Of a stretch of DNA of 64,000 nt, positions 52,501 through 61,038 are shown one piece after another. This DNA comes from Verrucomicrobiaceae bacterium (GTDB lineage: Bacteria; Verrucomicrobiota; Verrucomicrobiia; Verrucomicrobiales; Verrucomicrobiaceae). A model generated the notes under the pieces. It was not told where the DNA came from, ran no database searches, and was given only the letters and a program-made list of their open reading frames with translations. Position numbers and translations under genes: made by a program. The number at the start of each line of letters is the position of its first letter. Within the stretch, counting starts at the first letter, position 1. The stretch lies in the NCBI GenBank assembly GCA_016713245.1, contig JADJPM010000004.1, positions 3,472,001 to 3,536,000 on the forward strand. The letters are read 5' to 3'.

Positions 52501-54395
52501 GCGGTAGCTGGAGACACGCGGGTGTGTTCGGACTTCATCGCCACGCCTTGGAAATAGGGTGCCTCGACCTGCACGATGCGCGGCGTGCGGCTGGGTGGAA
52601 TGTTCACGATGTGGAGAAGGTCTGCCGCCTCGCTGTCGATCTCGCGAAGCACCTCCTTGGCCTCCGGCGAACCCGGCGGCAGCATCGAAAGCTGCGCCAG
52701 ACGACGCTCCTGCGCCTCTTTCCAATCCCGCAAAGGTCGCAAGCGAGCCTCGATAACGCCGAGATCATGCCGTGCCCGCTCCAGGCGACGATGCAGCTCT
52801 TCCATCGGAGCATCGTTGGCCGCTTGCAGTTCATCTCGGCGTGCACGCACCTCTGCGAGTCGCCTCGACTCGGTGGTGAGTTCGTCCTCAGTGGCAGAGA
52901 GCGCGCTTTGCGCTTCGGAAAGTCGCGTCTCGACCTCTGTGAGCGCCTGCTCCTGAAACTGCCGCTCCTCCTGCAAGCCCGCGATGGCCGTACTGTGCTT
53001 CGCCTGCTGCTTTTCCGCCTCCGCGAGTGCTTCATGCAGCGCAGCGAGCTTTTCCTCAGCCTGCGCAAAACCATCGATCTCCGCCTTCAAAGCCGCGAGC
53101 TGAGATTGAGCCGCATCGACCTCGTTACGATGGCGGGCCTCCAACTCAGCAGCCTCGCTGAGTTGACGACGAACCTCCGTGAGACGGGCTTCTTCGCTGC
53201 TGACATCTTGGCGGGCCAGGTCAGCGCGTTGCGTCATCTCCTGTTCCTCAGCCTTCAAAGCATCCAAACGAGCCTGCACACTGGCGATGGACTCCTGCAA
53301 AGGTGGGATGGCCGCCATCTCGCGAGCACGCGCTTCACCCTCGCTGATTTCACGACGAATCTCGCGCAATCGCGCCTCATCGGCGCTGAGCATTTGCCGG
53401 ACCTGCTCAAGGCGCTGACTTTCTTCACGTTCGCGAGAGGAAATGAGGTCGAGCCGACTTTGAATGCTGGCAATGGATTCTTGAAGCAACTGACCCGAGG
53501 CGGCCTCGCGCACTTGGGCCTCCGCATCGAGGCTGAGGCGCTTCATTTCGGCGAGCTTGGATTCCGCTTCACGAAGGCTTTCCTGAAGCTGGCGGTTTTT
53601 GGTCTCGGTCTCGCGTTCGCGGGCGGTGGCACTATCCAACGAGGCTTGCGCTGCGGTGATCGAGGTCTGGAGCTGGAGAAGCGTGGCTGATTTGCTTTCG
53701 AGGTCTCGAACGAGCTGCGCCATCGCCGTGCGCTGCTCCTCGGTTTGTTTGGTGAGCTGCTCCAACGCGGACGCTTTGCTCTGATGATCCCGCACAACCT
53801 GCGTCATGGAGTTCCGCTTCTCGTCGAGTTCCTTCGCGATCCGCTGGAGTGAGGCATTTTTCTCCTCGTGCTCCTTTTTCAATCGTTCGACAGCGGCCAG
53901 CCAATCACGCTGATTGGTCTCCGCCTGCTTGGCCGCGGTTTCGAGGAGGGCGAGACGATTTTCGGCGGCGTGAATCTCCGCCGAAGGCAGCGGCTGCGGC
54001 TCCGGCGGAGGGGTGGCAGGCGGTAGAGGAATGCGCCTCGTGCCCGTGGAGGTCCTTGGATGGGAGGCGGATGCCGAAACCGGCGCGGCGGTGGTATGCG
54101 TGGCCCCTAGCTCAAGATCCAGAATGGCCTTCAAAGGCCCAAAAGCCAGTTTATCGCCATCCGCGAGGGTGTGCTTCGTGACACGCTCCCCATTCACAAA
54201 GGTGCCCGTGGCCGATCCGAGGTCGTAAACCTTCACCGAGCCATCCCCACGAAGAGCGATCTCCGCATGATGCGCCGAGAGACGGGCGTCATCGACGACA
54301 ACATCATTATCCTCCGCGCTGCCGACCGTGAGCAGGTCCGCCAGCGGAACGACGATTTCCTGGGCGTCATCAAAGACGATGGTGAGTTTCGGCAT
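52497..54395 (-). CDS. FHA domain protein with long coiled coil
   Basis: This 632-residue cytoplasmic protein has an N-terminal FHA domain (about residues 1-96): LLTVGSAEDNDVVVDDARLSAHHAEI holds the phosphothreonine-binding Ser/His region and VYDLGSATGTFVNGE the Asn-Gly turn. Pro-rich sequence follows (about 105-140), then roughly 430 residues of coiled coil rich in Glu, Gln, Arg and Leu (SASASHP to RLRPLRDWKEAQERRLAQL). It could be a phospho-dependent scaffold in division or cell-envelope organisation; no partner kinase is visible. The stop overlaps the propeller gene by ATGA. Confidence 0.85.
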   Translation of the reverse strand: MPKLTIVFDDAQEIVVPLADLLTVGSAEDNDVVVDDARLSAHHAEIALRGDGSVKVYDLGSATGTFVNGERVTKHTLADGDKLAFGPLKAILDLELGATHTTAAPVSASASHPRTSTGTRRIPLPPATPPPEPQPLPSAEIHAAENRLALLETAAKQAETNQRDWLAAVERLKKEHEEKNASLQRIAKELDEKRNSMTQVVRDHQSKASALEQLTKQTEEQRTAMAQLVRDLESKSATLLQLQTSITAAQASLDSATARERETETKNRQLQESLREAESKLAEMKRLSLDAEAQVREAASGQLLQESIASIQSRLDLISSREREESQRLEQVRQMLSADEARLREIRREISEGEARAREMAAIPPLQESIASVQARLDALKAEEQEMTQRADLARQDVSSEEARLTEVRRQLSEAAELEARHRNEVDAAQSQLAALKAEIDGFAQAEEKLAALHEALAEAEKQQAKHSTAIAGLQEERQFQEQALTEVETRLSEAQSALSATEDELTTESRRLAEVRARRDELQAANDAPMEELHRRLERARHDLGVIEARLRPLRDWKEAQERRLAQLSMLPPGSPEAKEVLREIDSEAADLLHIVNIPPSRTPRIVQVEAPYFQGVAMKSEHTRVSPATA

Positions 54396-54483
54396 GGGGA
54401 CAGAAGCAATGCGGGAGCCATGCCAGTGATGGCGGGAAAATAGGATTCACGCAAGAGCTTCGGTTGCGACCGCCGGTTGAAGA

Positions 54484-55914
54484 TCAGAACTTCGGAAACT
54501 TCATCCCTGGGGGCAGCTTGGGCATCTTGCCGCCACCGCCCATGCCGCCAAGAAGGCCACCGAGGCCGCCCATGCCACCACCAGCGCCACCGCCCATCAT
54601 GGCATTGGCCATCTGCATCATGGCACCTTGGTTTTTCATCATCTTCTTCATCATCTCGAACTGCTTTAAGAGCTGGTTCATCTCCATGACGGGACGACCG
54701 GCACCGTTGCAGATGCGCTTGCGGCGCTGGCCGTTGATGATTTCGGGGCGCTGGCGTTCCTTCGGCGTCATCGAGAGGATGAGGGCCTCGGTGTGCTTCA
54801 TTTTGCGCTCGGCGTCGTCGTTGCTGACCATATCCTTCATTTTGCTCATGCCGGGGAGCATGCCGAGAAGGCCACCAATGCCGCCGCCGGAGGTGAGCTT
54901 CTTCATCATGCGCATCTGGGCGAGCATGTCGTTGAAGTCGAATTTGTTGCTCTGCATGCGCTCGGCCATTTTCATGGCCTCCTTCTCGTCGATCTCCTCG
55001 GCGGCTTTTTCGACGAGGCTGACCACGTCACCCATGTCGAGGATGCGCTGCGCCATGCGGTCCGGGTGGAAGACTTCGAGCTGCTCGATTTTCTCACCGA
55101 CACCGAGGAACTTCACCGGACGGCCAGTGACCTGCCGCATCGACAGCAAAGCACCGCCGCGAGCATCGCCATCCAGTTTCGTCATGATGAGGCCGGTGAT
55201 GCCGACGGCTTCGTTGAACTTCTGCGCGACGCTGACGGCCTGCTGGCCGGTGGCGGCATCGGCGACGAGGAGCGTCTCGCTCGGCTGCACGATCTCGCGG
55301 ACTTTTTTGAGTTCGGCGAGGAGGTCCTCATCGAGGTCCTGACGACCAGCAGTGTCAAAAATGGCCACGCCGGCACCTTGAGCCTTGAGCCATTCGAGGG
55401 CGGCCTTGGCGGCCTTCACGGGATCGGTTTCACCGGCGGCAGGCGCAAAGACGGGGACGCCGATCTGCTGACCGAGCACCTGGAGTTGCTGGATGGCGGC
55501 AGGACGATACAAATCGAGGGCGAGGAGCAGCGGGCGTTTGCCTTGTTTTTTGAGCCAGTTCGCGAGCTTGGCGGAGGTGGTGGTCTTGCCGGCACCGTTG
55601 AGGCCGGTCATGAGGATGCGCTGCGGCGGATCGAGGCTGAGCGGCGCGGCCTGGCCGAGGATCTTCACGAGTTCGTCGTGGAAGATTTTTACGATTTGCT
55701 GGCCGGGGGAGACGGTGCGCAGCACCTCCGCTCCAATGGCCTGCGCTTTCACCGTGGTGACGAGGTCTTTGGCGACCTTGAAATCGACATCGGCCTCCAA
55801 GAGAGCCATGCGGATGTCCTCCATGGCATCGGTGACGTTGGATTCGCTGATCTTGGCCTGGCCGCGGAGCTTCTTGAAGGCGAGTTCGAGTTTTTCGGTG
55901 AGGGAGGAAAACAT
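54484..55914 (-). CDS. ffh: Signal recognition particle protein Ffh
   Basis: This 476-residue SRP GTPase has an N-domain (residues 1-90), a G-domain with the P-loop GLNGAGKTTTSAKLA (about 104-118), DLYRPAAIQQL, DTAGRQDLDEDL and TKLDGDARGGA (GTP motifs), and a Met-rich M-domain (about 330-430). The M-domain binds 4.5S RNA and signal sequences. The C-terminus is an extended Gly/Met-rich tail (MMGGGAGGGMGGLGG), longer than in E. coli. I start at 55914 (MFSSLTEKLE). It is divergent from the M48 protease gene; the 92-base gap probably holds both promoters. Confidence 0.95.
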   Translation of the reverse strand: MFSSLTEKLELAFKKLRGQAKISESNVTDAMEDIRMALLEADVDFKVAKDLVTTVKAQAIGAEVLRTVSPGQQIVKIFHDELVKILGQAAPLSLDPPQRILMTGLNGAGKTTTSAKLANWLKKQGKRPLLLALDLYRPAAIQQLQVLGQQIGVPVFAPAAGETDPVKAAKAALEWLKAQGAGVAIFDTAGRQDLDEDLLAELKKVREIVQPSETLLVADAATGQQAVSVAQKFNEAVGITGLIMTKLDGDARGGALLSMRQVTGRPVKFLGVGEKIEQLEVFHPDRMAQRILDMGDVVSLVEKAAEEIDEKEAMKMAERMQSNKFDFNDMLAQMRMMKKLTSGGGIGGLLGMLPGMSKMKDMVSNDDAERKMKHTEALILSMTPKERQRPEIINGQRRKRICNGAGRPVMEMNQLLKQFEMMKKMMKNQGAMMQMANAMMGGGAGGGMGGLGGLLGGMGGGGKMPKLPPGMKFPKF

Positions 55915-56006
55915 GGGCGGCGGATCGTGGGCAGATTGGGACGCGGGGCAAGGTGAATGACGCAGGAGGCTTGTCTCGCTGAGCAAAGCCCCTTATAAAG
56001 CGCGGC

Positions 56007-56870
56007 ATGAAAAACCTCTTCCGCCTCCTTTCCGGCCAGACGGCCGTGCTCGGCTATTCGCGAGGCCGCTCCGGCGGCATGGGCTGCAATCCACGCATCG
56101 CGATGGGCCTTTTATTCATCGTGGGCACGCTGCTTTATCACTGGCTGGGCACGACGGAATATCAGAACGAGTTCACCGGCCGCGTACAAAAACTGGCACT
56201 GGCGACTCCCCAGGAGGAAGTGGCGCTAGGACTGCAATCCGCGCCGCAGATGATTCGTGAGATGGGTGGCACCTCCTCCGATGCGCAGGCGGTGGCGAAG
56301 GTGAAGGCCGTGGGCCAGCGCCTTCTGGCCTCCACGGCGGCGCGGCAGACCTCGTATCGCTTTGATTTTCATCTGCTGGCAGACCGCGTGACGATCAATG
56401 CCTTCGCTTTGCCAGGCGGGCAGATTTTCATCACCGAGGCGCTCTTCCGCCGCCTGAAAAACGAGGACCAGCTCGCTGGCGTGCTCGGCCATGAGATGGG
56501 TCATGTGGTGGGCCGTCACTCGAACGAGCAGATGGCCAATTCACGCCTTTGGAGCGGTCTGGCTCAGGGTGTGGGCATTCTCGTGAGCGATGGGCAGAAC
56601 AACACGGGCGCTCATCTGGCGAACATGGTGGCGCAGTGGAAGGTGATGAAATTCAGCCGGGATGATGAGCTGGAGTCCGATGCCCTCGGTGTGCGCTTCA
56701 TGCTCCAGGCGGGCTACCGGCCGGAGGAACTCATCGGTGTGATGGAAATCCTCGCGGAGGCTTCCGGCGGCCGCAGTGGCAGTGATTTCTTCAGCACCCA
56801 TCCAGCGCCCGAGAACCGCATGGAGAAGATCAAAGAGGTCATTGCCCGCGAAAAGGCCGCCGCCCGCTGA
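56007..56870 (+). CDS. M48 family metallopeptidase
   Basis: This 287-residue protein is probably membrane-anchored by an N-terminal hydrophobic segment (about residues 30-47). The zinc site HEMGH lies at residues 162-166, and the third ligand is in the DDELESDALGVRFM segment near 222-235, which matches the M48 pattern. Members degrade misfolded or envelope proteins (BepA/LoiP-like). The preceding NAFALPGGQIFITEAL is typical. It has its own short upstream region shared with ffh. It ends convergent to a cytochrome gene across a terminator. Confidence 0.9.
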   Translation: MKNLFRLLSGQTAVLGYSRGRSGGMGCNPRIAMGLLFIVGTLLYHWLGTTEYQNEFTGRVQKLALATPQEEVALGLQSAPQMIREMGGTSSDAQAVAKVKAVGQRLLASTAARQTSYRFDFHLLADRVTINAFALPGGQIFITEALFRRLKNEDQLAGVLGHEMGHVVGRHSNEQMANSRLWSGLAQGVGILVSDGQNNTGAHLANMVAQWKVMKFSRDDELESDALGVRFMLQAGYRPEELIGVMEILAEASGGRSGSDFFSTHPAPENRMEKIKEVIAREKAAAR

Positions 56871-56875
56871 TTCAG

Positions 56876-56909
56876 GGCAAAAAGAAGGCTCCGCGAGATG
56901 CGGAGCCTT
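56876..56909 (-). terminator. Rho-independent terminator of the cytochrome gene
   Basis: A perfect 10-base stem, AAGGCTCCGC and GCGGAGCCTT with a 5-base loop, lies between the convergent stops. On the minus strand it is followed by CTTTTTG, so it mainly serves the cytochrome gene ending at 56935. For the plus strand the U-run is absent, so use by the M48 gene is less sure. Confidence 0.82.
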
Positions 56910-56934
56910 CCGAGATCAGATAGTGAAGGTCGAA

Positions 56935-57282
56935 TTATTTGCCTTTGAAAGTGTCGTGGCAGGCTTTGCAGTTCACGGCCTTCTTGAAGTCACCGGTGTC
57001 GTCCTTGTTGGCTTGGACTTTCTTGATGCCAGCGATGAGGGCTTGGCACTTTTCCACCCAGACAGCCTTCGGGCCTTTGGAAGGAGTATCGGCACACATG
57101 TCTTGGTAACCTTTGAGGAGGGTGTCGAGATCGGCGGAGGTGGCTTCGCCCTTGCCCACCTTTTTGCAGATGGCGTCTTCGGGCTTGTGAAGATCCTTCA
57201 TGATCTTTTTGGTCACATCACCAGCGGAGGCGGTGGCGAGGCTGGCGGCGATGGCGAGGAGGGTGATGGCTGTTTTCTTCAT
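56935..57282 (-). CDS. Small periplasmic c-type cytochrome (haem site at C-terminus)
   Basis: This 115-residue exported protein starts with a signal peptide (MKKTAITLLAIAASLATASA). Its only haem site, CKACH, lies at residues 107-111 at the very end, as in class II (cytochrome c'-type) four-helix cytochromes. The body is helical, with KKIMKDLHKPEDAICKKVGKGEATSADLDTLLKGYQDM. Two further Cys residues (38 and 62) are unusual for this class. It is probably a small electron carrier or gas-binding protein in the periplasm. A rho-independent terminator follows. Confidence 0.8.
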   Translation of the reverse strand: MKKTAITLLAIAASLATASAGDVTKKIMKDLHKPEDAICKKVGKGEATSADLDTLLKGYQDMCADTPSKGPKAVWVEKCQALIAGIKKVQANKDDTGDFKKAVNCKACHDTFKGK

Positions 57283-57365
57283 GGGGTATGTCGCGGGTAT
57301 AATAGATGACGTGCGTTTTTGCGCGTCGGCGCGGATTGGAGCGCATCACGCCGGATTTGTTAAGC

Positions 57366-57403
57366 AAAAAAAACGCCTGATCGGGCAAGATCAGGCGCTT
57401 TTT
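57366..57403 (-). terminator. Rho-independent terminator of efp
   Basis: The stem CGCCTGATC (57374-57382) pairs with GATCAGGCG (57389-57397). On the minus strand it is followed by eight T residues. It lies 25-60 bases after the efp stop. On the plus strand a shorter T-run is also present, so it may work both ways. Confidence 0.88.
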
Positions 57404-57427
57404 CGATGGAGAATGGTGCGGTGTGGA

Positions 57428-57994
57428 TCAGTTCACACGGCCGAGGTAGGTGCCGTCTTCGGTCTTCACGCTGATCCTGTCGCCAGGGCCGATGAAGAGA
57501 GGGACCTGCACGCGGAGGCCGGTTTCCATAATGGCTTCCTTGTAAACATTGTTGGCGGAATCGCCCTTCACGCCTTCGGGGGACTCAGCGACAGCCATCG
57601 TGACGGAAGCGGGGAGTTCAATCCCGGCGACGACATCGTCAGCGAGGAGGATCATGTACTTCTGGCCTTCGATGAGGTAGTCTTTTTCTTTCTTCACCAT
57701 GTCCGAGCCGAGGAGCACGTCCTCGAAGGTGTCCGGATGCATGAAGTGATAGCCATCGCCGTCCTTGTAGCTGAACTCATGCTGGTCGCGGGAAAGGTTC
57801 ACGGAGTCGAGGGACTCATTCGAGGTCATACGGAGGTTGTACACCTTGCCGATGGTGATGCTGCGAACGGACATCTGGACGAAAGAGGCCATACGCGGGG
57901 GCGTCTTGAGCTCAAAATCGGACACGACACAGACGTCGTTGTTGTAACGGACGGCATGTCCTTTGCGAAGGTTGATGACAGGTGTGGAGGCCAT
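57428..57994 (-). CDS. efp: Translation elongation factor P
   Basis: This 188-residue EF-P relieves ribosome stalling at polyproline. The three beta-barrel domains have typical marks: INLRKGHAVRYNNDVCVV at the start, VYNLRMTSNESLDSV, DGDGYHFMHPDTFEDV, EGVKGDSANNVYKEAIMETGLRVQVPLFIGPGDRISVKTEDGTYLGRV at the end. The tip loop reads KTPPRMASF, with Arg34 where E. coli EF-P has the modified Lys34. The length is normal. It is monocistronic, with a strong terminator downstream. Confidence 0.96.
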   Translation of the reverse strand: MASTPVINLRKGHAVRYNNDVCVVSDFELKTPPRMASFVQMSVRSITIGKVYNLRMTSNESLDSVNLSRDQHEFSYKDGDGYHFMHPDTFEDVLLGSDMVKKEKDYLIEGQKYMILLADDVVAGIELPASVTMAVAESPEGVKGDSANNVYKEAIMETGLRVQVPLFIGPGDRISVKTEDGTYLGRVN

Positions 57995-58152
57995 AGGGGC
58001 GCGTCATTTGTCGAGATATGCCGGGAATGCAAGCTCGGAGAACGGGGCAGCCAATCCGACCGCCCCAGCGGCGGAAATTTGCCCACAGGAAAGCCAGCCG
58101 AAGCAAAAACAGTTGTTTAATATGGTTTTTATTGTTAATATATTAAATTCAA

Positions 58153-59541
58153 ATGCTCACTACCCCCTCCAATTCCTCAACCTCGGCCTTCGCTACTTTG
58201 TGCGGCTCCCTTCTGCTGGTCGCTGGGATCGCTCGTGGCGACCTCGTGACGGAGTGGAATAGCGAGGCACTTTCCGCCATGCGCACCAGCACGGAAGCCC
58301 CCTTTATCAGCCGCGATCTGGCCATTCTCCATGTGGCCATGTACAATGCCTCCGAGAGCCTTCGAAACACCTACAATCCCTACAGTTTCGGCAGTTACAC
58401 GGGCTCCGCTCCGATGTCTGGCCCAGCGGGAGCTTCGCTGGAGGCGGCCATGGCCTCTGCGGCCAACACGATCATGCAGAGCCTGTATTCAGGCTCCTCA
58501 GGCAACTTCACCTCCCTTTATAACAACCAGCTCACCAGCATCACCGATGGTCAGGCCAAGACCGATGGCATCGCCTGGGGCCAATCCATCGCCAATGACA
58601 TCCTGACTTGGCGCTCCACGGATCTCTCCAGTTCGGCAGCGGGCACGACTTACACTCCCGTGGGCACCGTCGGCTATTGGAATCAGACTTCTCCCTCCCC
58701 CGCCCTGCTCCCAGGCTGGGGAAATGTAGGCACCTTCGCCGTGGCGAGCGCCTCCTCCTACGTCGGCGGCCTTCCAGGAGGCACCCCGGCGGCCTACCTG
58801 AGTTCGATCCAATACGCCACGGATTACAACCAGGTGAAGGATCTTGGGTCGTCCGGCAGCCTCTCCCGCACGCCTGACCAACTCACGAAGGCCTATTTTT
58901 GGTCCGCGCCGGATGGTTCCGTCAAAGTGCCCGGCATGTGGAACCAGCTCGCCCAAAGCATCAGCTCCAGCGCAGGCCTCAATGTCTCCGATTCCGCCCG
59001 CCTTTTTGCGGCCCTGAATGTGGCGATGGCAGATGCTGGCATCGCCAGCTTCGCTGCGGCCTATGATTCCGAATTCTGGCGTCCCGTCACCGCCATCGCG
59101 AACGGAGGCGACATCCTCTTCGATGCCGATGGGAATCCCAGCACCGAGGGAGACGGAGCTTGGCAGCCGCTCATCAATTCGCCGTCCTACCCAGAATACT
59201 ATTCCACCACCGCCGCCTTCAGCGGGGCGGCCTCCACCGTGCTGGCCTCTTATCTTGGCAATTCCTACGCCTTCACCCTCGGCGGCGATATTGATGGCAA
59301 TGGCACCAATGACATCACCCGCATCTACTCCAGTTTCAGCCAAGCTTCCACGGAGGCGAGTCTGAGCGGAGTCTATGCGGGCACTCAGTTCTTCTCCTCA
59401 GCCTCGGACGGCAGTGCCATGGGCACCCAGATCGGCGAGTTCGTCTCGCAAAACTTCTTTCAAAACGTGCCGGAACCCTCCGGAGCGCTGCTGATGATGC
59501 TCGGTCTCGGTTACCTCGGCGGAAAACGCCGCCGCGCCTGA
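58153..59541 (+). CDS. PEP-CTERM haloperoxidase homologue with degenerate active site
   Basis: This 462-residue exported protein has a signal peptide (about residues 10-29) and ends with a PEP-CTERM sorting tail: VPEPSG at 439-444, a hydrophobic helix and KRRRA. The body aligns with the vanadium haloperoxidase at 44392: WRPVTAI is retained (Arg310), but Lys is Ala303, the SGH triad is Ser-Thr-Thr (351-353), the second Arg is Gly406 and the last His is Gln412. It is thus expected to be inactive as a haloperoxidase. Its upstream region is AT-rich (TTGTTT, TAATAT). It may be a structural surface protein. Confidence 0.75.
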   Translation: MLTTPSNSSTSAFATLCGSLLLVAGIARGDLVTEWNSEALSAMRTSTEAPFISRDLAILHVAMYNASESLRNTYNPYSFGSYTGSAPMSGPAGASLEAAMASAANTIMQSLYSGSSGNFTSLYNNQLTSITDGQAKTDGIAWGQSIANDILTWRSTDLSSSAAGTTYTPVGTVGYWNQTSPSPALLPGWGNVGTFAVASASSYVGGLPGGTPAAYLSSIQYATDYNQVKDLGSSGSLSRTPDQLTKAYFWSAPDGSVKVPGMWNQLAQSISSSAGLNVSDSARLFAALNVAMADAGIASFAAAYDSEFWRPVTAIANGGDILFDADGNPSTEGDGAWQPLINSPSYPEYYSTTAAFSGAASTVLASYLGNSYAFTLGGDIDGNGTNDITRIYSSFSQASTEASLSGVYAGTQFFSSASDGSAMGTQIGEFVSQNFFQNVPEPSGALLMMLGLGYLGGKRRRA

Positions 59542-59552
59542 CTCAAAGGCCG

Positions 59553-60149
59553 TCAAAACATCTCTCGCAGGCCTTTCGAGGCATCCATGAATTCCCGCAT
59601 CCAAGGCGCGGCCCATTCATAGCCGTGTGCCAACAGTGCCCACCAGAGAATGCCATTGAGCATGATCATGAGCGTCACCGCCACCTCGGGCCAGCGCGGC
59701 CACACACGCAGGTAGTCATTCTCATCTGCCTTCGAACTAAAAATCGGATGTGAGTAAATCGAAACCGCCCCGCGCCAAAGCAGCGGCGGGAAGATCAAAA
59801 AACCGAGGATGAGCCAGCCAAGCACCACGCTTCCACGCTGATCTTTTGGCACACGATCGTAGTCCCGATAGCGCACCGTGCGGCGGCGTGGGAGGAAGGA
59901 AAGACCACCCCTTTCAGAAGGAGCCGCGTTCTCACTCACCACTGCGATTTCGATCAGCGAAGCCACCGGTCGCCATTGCTGCTCACCATCGCGCATCACC
60001 AGATCCCCATGGGCGATGGAGCCATACGCCAGAAAGTTACGAAGATCGTCCAAGGTGCATGGACCCAGCGTTTTCTGACCTTTCGCGATGTAATATGCCT
60101 GCGACACGTTTCGGGAGGGAGCGTAGGGCTTGAGAATAGTTGCCGTCAT
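59553..60149 (-). CDS. GYF_2 (DUF4339) domain membrane protein
   Basis: This 198-residue protein has a GYF_2/DUF4339 domain at residues about 17-72 (AYYIAKGQKTLGPCTLDDLRNFLAYGSIAHGDLVMRDGEQQWRPV), a fold thought to bind proline-rich peptides. Two membrane segments follow (about 108-128 and 153-175). I start at 60149 because the domain begins soon after; an upstream extension is not protein-like. It lies downstream of the L,D-transpeptidase on the same strand with a 99-base gap. Confidence 0.75.
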   Translation of the reverse strand: MTATILKPYAPSRNVSQAYYIAKGQKTLGPCTLDDLRNFLAYGSIAHGDLVMRDGEQQWRPVASLIEIAVVSENAAPSERGGLSFLPRRRTVRYRDYDRVPKDQRGSVVLGWLILGFLIFPPLLWRGAVSIYSHPIFSSKADENDYLRVWPRWPEVAVTLMIMLNGILWWALLAHGYEWAAPWMREFMDASKGLREMF

Positions 60150-60248
60150 GGATCTCGTGCAACCGAAGTCATTTTCGGATGATCGGACCTTTGTTAGGCC
60201 TTCATCATCAAGGTAGTCCAAGCACAAAGCATGCCGAACGAACACACT

Positions 60249-60884
60249 TCACGGCACGATTTCCACCGGCGTGCCCACCCGCACCTCATGGAAGAATTTC
60301 TCCGCCATGTGGCCAGGCATGCGGATGCAGCCGTGGGAGGCGGGGTAGCCGGGAAGGTAGCCCTGGTGCATGCCCACACCGTTGTAGATACGCATGAAAT
60401 AATACATCTTGGCCCCATCAAACTTCGCGCCGGGCGGACGCGGGTCTTTGCGGTTGTCGATGTTCGTGGCGAGGATGTTTCCCCAGCCGTCGATGTAGTC
60501 GCCGTAGATCGAGGAGAGGTGATCGATGTCCTTCTCCATAATGTGGTAGCGACCAGGGCGGGTGTCGTAGCCTTCGGAGCCGGAGGAGATTGGCGAGCCG
60601 CCAGCGAGCTGGCCGCCTTTGAAAAGGTACACCATCTGCTCGCTGAGCGAGATCATGATGGATGGCTTCCCACGGAGCTCGTCTGCATGCCAAAAGGAGC
60701 CATCGTTTTCGAGACGCAGCAGGCGTTTCACCTTACCCGTCACAAAGCGTGTCGCCCGCGGAATATCCCCCGTCACCACACGGCGGGCAAAACGAAAACT
60801 GCTATTGCCCGCCGTTTGCATCGTGGTGCATTGGGTGAGAAAAAAGGACAGGCAAAGCAGGCCAAGGGCGCGTCGAGGAAGCAT
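60249..60884 (-). CDS. L,D-transpeptidase (YkuD) lipoprotein
   Basis: This 211-residue exported enzyme has a YkuD catalytic domain with HGCIR at residues 184-188, in which Cys186 is the nucleophile and His184 and Arg188 assist. The preceding FMRIYNGVGMHQGY and PGRYHIMEKD segments match the family. Such enzymes make 3-3 crosslinks in peptidoglycan or attach proteins to it. I start at 60884, giving MLPRRALGLLCLSFFLTQC, whose Cys19 could be a lipobox. The gene is divergent from the alpha-toroid gene. Confidence 0.88.
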   Translation of the reverse strand: MLPRRALGLLCLSFFLTQCTTMQTAGNSSFRFARRVVTGDIPRATRFVTGKVKRLLRLENDGSFWHADELRGKPSIMISLSEQMVYLFKGGQLAGGSPISSGSEGYDTRPGRYHIMEKDIDHLSSIYGDYIDGWGNILATNIDNRKDPRPPGAKFDGAKMYYFMRIYNGVGMHQGYLPGYPASHGCIRMPGHMAEKFFHEVRVGTPVEIVP

Positions 60885-61038
60885 GCGGCCATGTTCTTGC
60901 CCTCCGACACGCCCCCGCGCAAGGCGCAAAACATCCGCCAGCCCACCGCAGACGCAGGTTGTGGTTGCAAACATGCCTCATGCGGAAAGAAGGATGCCAT
61001 CCCGCCGCTCTTTCCCTCCGCTTTCCCTGCCCCCCTTG

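Noticed and set aside
54793..55956. Plus-strand frame of 387 codons opposite ffh
   Set aside because: ffh is unambiguous and the antisense frame has no motif.
58113..58141. TTGTTT and TAATAT as a promoter for the PEP-CTERM gene
   Set aside because: The start point would leave a leader of only a few bases and the region is generally AT-rich, so the match is not convincing.
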